Positions 59,806-64,000 of a DNA stretch of 64,000 nucleotides are shown here, in pieces. Position numbers and translations under genes: made by a program. Positions within the stretch are counted from its first letter, which is position 1; every line of letters starts with the position of its first letter. Origin of the DNA: Bacillota bacterium (GTDB lineage Bacteria; Bacillota; Clostridia; Christensenellales; Aristaeellaceae); assembly GCA_030057655.1 (NCBI GenBank), contig JASGUQ010000009.1, forward strand, positions 1 through 64,000, given 5' to 3'. Below the pieces are notes generated by a model that had not been told where the DNA came from, did no database searches, and saw only the letters and a program-made list of their open reading frames with translations.

Positions 59806-61066
59806 GATCAAATCTGTCAACGAGATCAATTTCAAACAGGGCCTGACTGAAACCATCGACGAAAATCTCACCAAGACCGTCGCTGGGATCATCGCGGATG
59901 TCAGGGCAAACGGGGACAAGGCGCTTCGTGCCTATACCGCGAAATTTGACGGCGTTCATGTGGATGATTTTGAGGTTTCAGACGCCGAGATGGACGCAGC
60001 CATCAAATCAGTTGATGGGGAGTTTATATCGGTTCTTAAAACTGCTGCTGAAAACATCCGCAAATTCCATGAAAAACAAAAGAGGGATGACCTCATCGTT
60101 TTTGAACAGGATGGGAAGATTCTGGGTCAGAAATTCACGCCCATTGAACGGGTTGGCCTCTATGTGCCTGGCGGCACGGCGGTCTATCCCTCCACGGTGC
60201 TCATGACGGTCATCCCGGCCAGGATTGCCGGATGCGAAAACATCACCATGGTCTCCCCGCCGGACAAGGCCAGCAGGATTTCGCCGCTGATCCTGGCCGC
60301 CGCGCAGATCGCAGGCGTCAGCAAAGTCTGCAAGGCCGGCGGCGCGCAGGCGATCGCGGCGCTTGCCTATGGTACCGAGAGCATCGAAAACGTCTACAAG
60401 ATCGTCGGTCCCGGAAACCGCTATGTGGCTGAGGCAAAAAGGCAGGTATCAGGCGTCGCCGGCATCGACATGGTGGCCGGACCATCTGAGATCCTGATCA
60501 TCGCTGAACAAGGCGCGGATCCGGATTTCATTGCCGCGGACCTTCTGTCCCAGGCAGAGCACGATGCATACGCAAGATCCATCCTGCTGACCACCGATCG
60601 GGAGCTTGCCAAACAGGTTCAGGAAAAAGTTGAAGTTCAACTGCCAAATCTGTTACGAGAAGAGATCGCGCGCAGGTCGATTGAGGAACAGGGCCTGATC
60701 GTCATCTGTGACAGCAAACAGCAGATGTTTGACCTGTCCAATCAGATCGCGCCGGAGCATCTGGAGCTGATGACCGCAAACCCGCTTTCCGACCTCAGCC
60801 TGGTCAAAAACGCCGGCTCCGTCTTTTTGGGGGCGTACACGCCGGAGCCCACCGGCGATTATTTCTCCGGAACCAACCACACCCTCCCCACTTCAGGCAC
60901 CGCAAAGTTCGCGAACCCGCTGTCCGTGGACGATTTTGTCAAAAAGACCCAGTTTTCCTTCTACACCAGGGAAGCCCTCAAAAAGGACGCGGAAGCGATC
61001 ATCTATTTCGCTGAAAAAGAGGGCCTGACCGCGCACGCGAACAGCGTCAGGGAGAGGATCAAATGA
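59798..61066 (+). CDS. hisD: Histidinol dehydrogenase
   Basis: Oxidises histidinol to histidine in two NAD-dependent steps, the last reactions of the pathway. 422 residues; PIERVGLYVPGGTAVYPSTV, IVGPGNRYVAEAKRQVSG, DLLSQAEHD (zinc and base residues), and IAPEHLELM and GTNHTLPTSGTAKFANPLS near the end. The protein is complete. Overlaps hisC by four bases. Confidence 0.97.
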   Translation: MIKIKSVNEINFKQGLTETIDENLTKTVAGIIADVRANGDKALRAYTAKFDGVHVDDFEVSDAEMDAAIKSVDGEFISVLKTAAENIRKFHEKQKRDDLIVFEQDGKILGQKFTPIERVGLYVPGGTAVYPSTVLMTVIPARIAGCENITMVSPPDKASRISPLILAAAQIAGVSKVCKAGGAQAIAALAYGTESIENVYKIVGPGNRYVAEAKRQVSGVAGIDMVAGPSEILIIAEQGADPDFIAADLLSQAEHDAYARSILLTTDRELAKQVQEKVEVQLPNLLREEIARRSIEEQGLIVICDSKQQMFDLSNQIAPEHLELMTANPLSDLSLVKNAGSVFLGAYTPEPTGDYFSGTNHTLPTSGTAKFANPLSVDDFVKKTQFSFYTREALKKDAEAIIYFAEKEGLTAHANSVRERIK

Positions 61067-62127
61067 GTTATTTAAACAGAATCTATTCAGGCTTAAAGCC
61101 CTACACGCCCGGCGAGCAGATGAGTGACCAAAACTACATCAAGCTCAACACCAATGAGAACCCTTATGAGGCGTCTGAAAAGGCTCGAAAATACGCGCAG
61201 GCAGAGTTGAGCAAGACCCGCCTTTATCAAGACCCGGAAAACTCCCGCCTTGCCGAAGCGATCGCCAAATACCACCATGTGAACCAAAACCAGGTCATCA
61301 TCACCAACGGCTCTGATGAGGTGCTCTATTTTATCTTCGCGGGTTTCTTTACCGGTGAAAAGCCGCTGCTTTTCCCCAACATCACCTACGGGTTTTACCG
61401 GGTGTACGCGGGTTTTTGCGGCGTCAACTACCGCGAGGTGCCTTTAAAAGCCGATTTTACCATTGATCTGGATGACTATACCAAAGGAAACGCCAATATC
61501 ATCATCGCCAACCCCAACGCGCCCACCGGCCTCAAGATGGAGCCTTCCGATATCGAGAGGATCCTGAAGGCCGATCAAAATTCTTTGGTCGTGGTTGACG
61601 AGGCCTATGTGGATTTTGGCGGGACAAGCTGCATCAGGCTGGTTGAGAAATATGACAATTTGATTGTCGTCCAGACCTTTTCAAAGGCGCGCCAGCTGGC
61701 GGGCGCACGGGTGGGCTTTGCCATCAGCCATGAGAAGAACATCAGCGACCTGAAAAAGATCAAATATTCCATCAACCCTTACAATGTGAACCGCATCTCT
61801 GAAGCCATGGCGATTGGGGCCATGGAAGATCAGGAGCATTTTGAAAAAACGATAAGCAAGGTCATTGAAACGCGGGAGGCCTTCACAAGCGCCATCAGGG
61901 AGAAGGGCTTCCTGGTTCTGGATTCCTCCACGAACTTTGTCTTTGCCAAACATCCGGGCATCAAGGGAAAAGCGCTCTATACAAAGCTCAGGGAAAAGGG
62001 TTTCCTGGTCAGGCATTTTGACACCGGTCTTCTGACCGATTTTATCCGGATCAGCATCGGAAAAATGGAAGATATGATGCTTTTGGCAGATGCGTTTGAC
62101 AACATTTTAAGGGAGGCGGGTCAATGA
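61063..62127 (+). CDS. hisC: Histidinol-phosphate aminotransferase
   Basis: Moves an amino group from glutamate to imidazole-acetol phosphate with PLP. 354 residues; KLNTNENPYE at the N-terminus, ITNGSDEVLYFIFAGF, NPNAPTG, VVVDEAYVDF and the PLP lysine in TFSKARQLAGARVGF. Complete, tightly packed with its neighbours (ATGA overlaps). Confidence 0.96.
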   Translation: MSYLNRIYSGLKPYTPGEQMSDQNYIKLNTNENPYEASEKARKYAQAELSKTRLYQDPENSRLAEAIAKYHHVNQNQVIITNGSDEVLYFIFAGFFTGEKPLLFPNITYGFYRVYAGFCGVNYREVPLKADFTIDLDDYTKGNANIIIANPNAPTGLKMEPSDIERILKADQNSLVVVDEAYVDFGGTSCIRLVEKYDNLIVVQTFSKARQLAGARVGFAISHEKNISDLKKIKYSINPYNVNRISEAMAIGAMEDQEHFEKTISKVIETREAFTSAIREKGFLVLDSSTNFVFAKHPGIKGKALYTKLREKGFLVRHFDTGLLTDFIRISIGKMEDMMLLADAFDNILREAGQ

Positions 62128-62708
62128 TGAGAAAGGCGGACATTTCACGAAAAACCGGCGAGACCGACATCAGCTTAAGCCTGAACCTGGACGGCACAGG
62201 CCAGTCTAAAATCGACACGGGAGCAGGTTTTTTAAACCATATGCTGTCCAGCTTCGCCCGACACGGCCGGTTTGACCTTGTAATAAAAGCCGTTGGGGAC
62301 GTCGATGTGGATTATCACCACACCACGGAAGACGTGGGCATCGTCCTGGGCGAGGCCTTTTTGAAGACCCTCAATGACAAGCGGGGCATCAAAAGGTTCG
62401 GTTCCGCCACGATCCCGATGGACGAGGCCCTGTCCCTGGTGGCGCTGGACTTTTCAGGCAGGGAGTACACCGTCTTTAAAGCGGCTTTTCATTCAGAAAA
62501 GGTGGGGGATTTTGACACCGAACTTGTGGAAGAGTTTTTCCGGGGCTTTGCCCGCGGCGCCAAGTGCAACATCCATGTCAGGCTTCTGGACGGCGGCAAC
62601 AGCCACCACGCGATTGAAAGCATCTTCAAGGCTTTTGCCAAAGCCGCGCAGATGGCGGTGTCGCTGGACGGGCATGACGACATCCCCTCGACCAAAGGGG
62701 TGCTGTGA
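62124..62708 (+). CDS. hisB: Imidazoleglycerol-phosphate dehydratase
   Basis: Single-function HisB of 194 residues. The metal-binding repeats are GFLNHMLSSFARHG, DVDYHHTTEDVGIVLGEAF and NSHHAIESIFKAFAKA. No phosphatase domain is fused, so histidinol phosphatase must be encoded elsewhere. GGGAGG is seven bases from the ATG at 62124. In many Firmicute operons hisH would follow here, but hisA starts at the stop codon. Confidence 0.97.
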   Translation: MMRKADISRKTGETDISLSLNLDGTGQSKIDTGAGFLNHMLSSFARHGRFDLVIKAVGDVDVDYHHTTEDVGIVLGEAFLKTLNDKRGIKRFGSATIPMDEALSLVALDFSGREYTVFKAAFHSEKVGDFDTELVEEFFRGFARGAKCNIHVRLLDGGNSHHAIESIFKAFAKAAQMAVSLDGHDDIPSTKGVL

Positions 62709-63421
62709 TGTACATCTTTCCGGCCATCGACCTGTACGATTCCAAGGCTGTCAGGCTGCTGAAGGGCGATTATGAGCAGATGACTGTCTACTCCGATAAC
62801 CCTCTGGAGATCGTCAGGGATTTTGAAAAGAACGGCATCTCCCACATGCACATGGTGGACCTGGAGGGCGCGAAAAGCGGCGACAACAGAAACTACGGCA
62901 TGATCGAAAAGATCCGCGAGAGTTCTAACATCTTCATCCAGCTGGGCGGCGGCATCAGGAGCATGGAACAGGCAGAAAAATACCTGGGTATCGGTATCGA
63001 CCGGATCATCCTGGGCACCGCGGCGATCGAGGATGAAGACCTCCTCATAAATTTATTGAAAAAATATGGGGAGAAGATCGCTGTCGGCCTTGATGTGATG
63101 AACGGTGTCGTCAGGACCCACGGCTGGAGAAAATCCACAGGCGTTTCATTAAATGACTTTTGCGGAAAGCTGAACGCCCTGAACGTCCGCACCATCATCG
63201 CCACCGACATCTCCAAGGACGGCGCGATGAAGGGGACCAACATCGCCCTTTATGAGGAACTGAAAACACTCACAGACGCGGACCTCATCGCCTCCGGCGG
63301 CATCCACAACATGGCCGAGCTTCAAAAAATAACAGACCTTGGTCTCTATGGCGCCATCATCGGCAAGGCCTATTACACAGGGGACATCAAATTGAGTGAG
63401 GCGGTCAAATATGAAAAATAA
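62708..63421 (+). CDS. hisA: ProFAR isomerase (HisA)
   Basis: Converts ProFAR to PRFAR by an Amadori-type rearrangement. 237 residues, (beta-alpha)8 barrel. FPAIDLYDSKAVRLLKGDY holds the first catalytic Asp, VGLDVMNGVV the second; QLGGGIRSM and IASGGIHN bind the phosphates. ATG at 62708 overlaps the hisB TGA; a GTG at 62705 is an alternative. Overlaps hisF by 11 bases. Confidence 0.95.
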   Translation: MYIFPAIDLYDSKAVRLLKGDYEQMTVYSDNPLEIVRDFEKNGISHMHMVDLEGAKSGDNRNYGMIEKIRESSNIFIQLGGGIRSMEQAEKYLGIGIDRIILGTAAIEDEDLLINLLKKYGEKIAVGLDVMNGVVRTHGWRKSTGVSLNDFCGKLNALNVRTIIATDISKDGAMKGTNIALYEELKTLTDADLIASGGIHNMAELQKITDLGLYGAIIGKAYYTGDIKLSEAVKYEK

Positions 63422-64000
63422 GAGCATTTTCGCTTGCATGGACATCAAGGACGGCAAGGTCGTCAAAGGGGTCAAGTTTGAGGACATCAATGTGGTCTCT
63501 GATGACCCTGTCCTTTTGGGGCAAAAATACGAGAAAGACGGGGCCGACTACCTCGTGTTTTACGACATCGGGGCGACGGTTGACAACAAAGAAATTTTCT
63601 ATGACAAAATTGAAAAAATACTGAAGTCTGTAAACATTCCCCTGGTCGTGGGCGGCGGCATCAGGACCCTGGCTGACTGCGACAGGTTGTATGCGCTCGG
63701 CGTCCGGCATTTCAGCATCAATTCCGCCGCGGTCAAAAACCCCGGCTTGCTCAAAGAGGTCAGCGAGAAATACGGCGCTGACAGCCTGATCCTCTCGGTG
63801 GACGCCAAAAAGGTGGGGGACAAATACCATGTCTTCCTGGGCGCCGGCAAGGAAGACACCGGCCTTGACGCCAAGGAATGGATAGAAAAGGCCGCCGCCT
63901 TGGGCGTTGGCTCTGTCGTCATCAACTCCATTGATACCGACGGCATGAAGGAAGGCTACGACCTTCAAATGCTGGCGGATCTTTCTGAAAATGTATCCTG
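63411..64000 (+). CDS. hisF: Imidazole glycerol phosphate synthase, cyclase subunit (partial)
   Basis: Frame runs off the end of the window after about 196 codons (usual length about 250). IFACMDIKDGKVVKGVKF holds the first catalytic Asp and LSVDAKKVG the second; VVGGGIRTL binds phosphate and FSINSAAVKNP follows. The ITAS of most HisF is IGAT here. It makes the imidazole ring from PRFAR and ammonia; the ammonia comes from HisH, whose gene is not seen upstream and may follow, or be fused to, hisF beyond the window. Confidence 0.92.
   Translation, partial: MKNKSIFACMDIKDGKVVKGVKFEDINVVSDDPVLLGQKYEKDGADYLVFYDIGATVDNKEIFYDKIEKILKSVNIPLVVGGGIRTLADCDRLYALGVRHFSINSAAVKNPGLLKEVSEKYGADSLILSVDAKKVGDKYHVFLGAGKEDTGLDAKEWIEKAAALGVGSVVINSIDTDGMKEGYDLQMLADLSENVS

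Noticed and set aside
1-64000. CRISPR array
   Set aside because: No regularly spaced direct repeats of 25-40 bases were seen; the repeats found are dispersed or inverted.

Overview
The window reads as chromosomal DNA of an anaerobic, gut-type Firmicute of the class Clostridia, probably an uncultured lineage. The evidence is strong Gram-positive ribosome-binding sites (GGAGG), consensus TTGACA/TATAAT-like promoters, a GSI-alpha glutamine synthetase, an Lsa-like ABC-F protein, solute-binding proteins exported with plain signal peptides, an anaerobic sulfatase maturase, and glycan genes (alpha-L-fucosidase, sulfatase). I did not identify genus or species. Most of the DNA is GC-rich. Clearly AT-rich blocks at about 3.1-5.4, 15.7-16.0, 28.1-33.0 and 55.6-56.9 kb look acquired. 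I see no tRNA, rRNA, CRISPR array, transposase or integrase.

Layout: 0-3 kb holds the end of malQ, a 156-bp terminal-inverted-repeat element, glnA and a LacI regulator. 3.0-5.5 kb is a small AT-rich island (S51 peptidase, two GNATs) lying between the two halves of another copy of that repeat. 5.5-9.6 kb has purB (behind an 11-codon upstream ORF), an ABC-F gene behind a 6-codon leader and a ribosome-binding-site-sequestering hairpin, and a secreted SH3 protein. 9.6-15.5 kb is an AraC regulator facing an LplB/LplC-type importer, its binding protein and a GH29 fucosidase. 15.5-21 kb holds small unknown genes, a radical-SAM sulfatase maturase, a second complete copy of the repeat, and a secreted M28 peptidase.

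21.5-28.1 kb is housekeeping: rpsB-tsf, pyrH, dus, a phosphoribosyltransferase, a nicotinamidase-like hydrolase and guaA. Directly after guaA, 28.1-32.9 kb is an AT-rich defence island: a type II-like endonuclease, a beta-class DNA methyltransferase, and a 757-residue AAA_13 ATPase with a zinc-hook-like CPFC and the R-x3-E...H triad of RloC/PrrC anticodon nucleases.

34.1-43.8 kb is a catabolic locus. An IclR regulator and an MhpD-type hydratase are transcribed away from mhpF-mhpE-ilvD-like-gntP-flavin reductase-CoA-transferase A/B. Both promoters and two dyads are readable in the intergenic region. No ring-cleavage gene is present, and the IlvD/GntP genes suggest a sugar-acid or deoxy-sugar-acid route to pyruvate plus an acyl-CoA. 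44.2-50.3 kb is livKHMGF followed by a second glutamine synthetase in which the usual adenylylated Tyr is Phe. 50.5-55.6 kb is a second sugar importer, a 260-bp cluster of perfect hairpins and a Cys-type sulfatase that would need the maturase at 17.3 kb. 55.7-57.7 kb has two small AT-rich unknowns and an ureidoglycine aminohydrolase. 57.8-64 kb is a histidine operon, yerC-like-hisZGDCBAF, without hisH at its usual place and cut off inside hisF.

The strongest leads are the deoxy-sugar-acid-like pathway, the RloC-like cassette behind guaA, the ABC-F translational attenuator, and the 156-bp repeat family with one copy split by an island. Start codons were moved from the longest ORF wherever a ribosome-binding site or promoter decided the matter.
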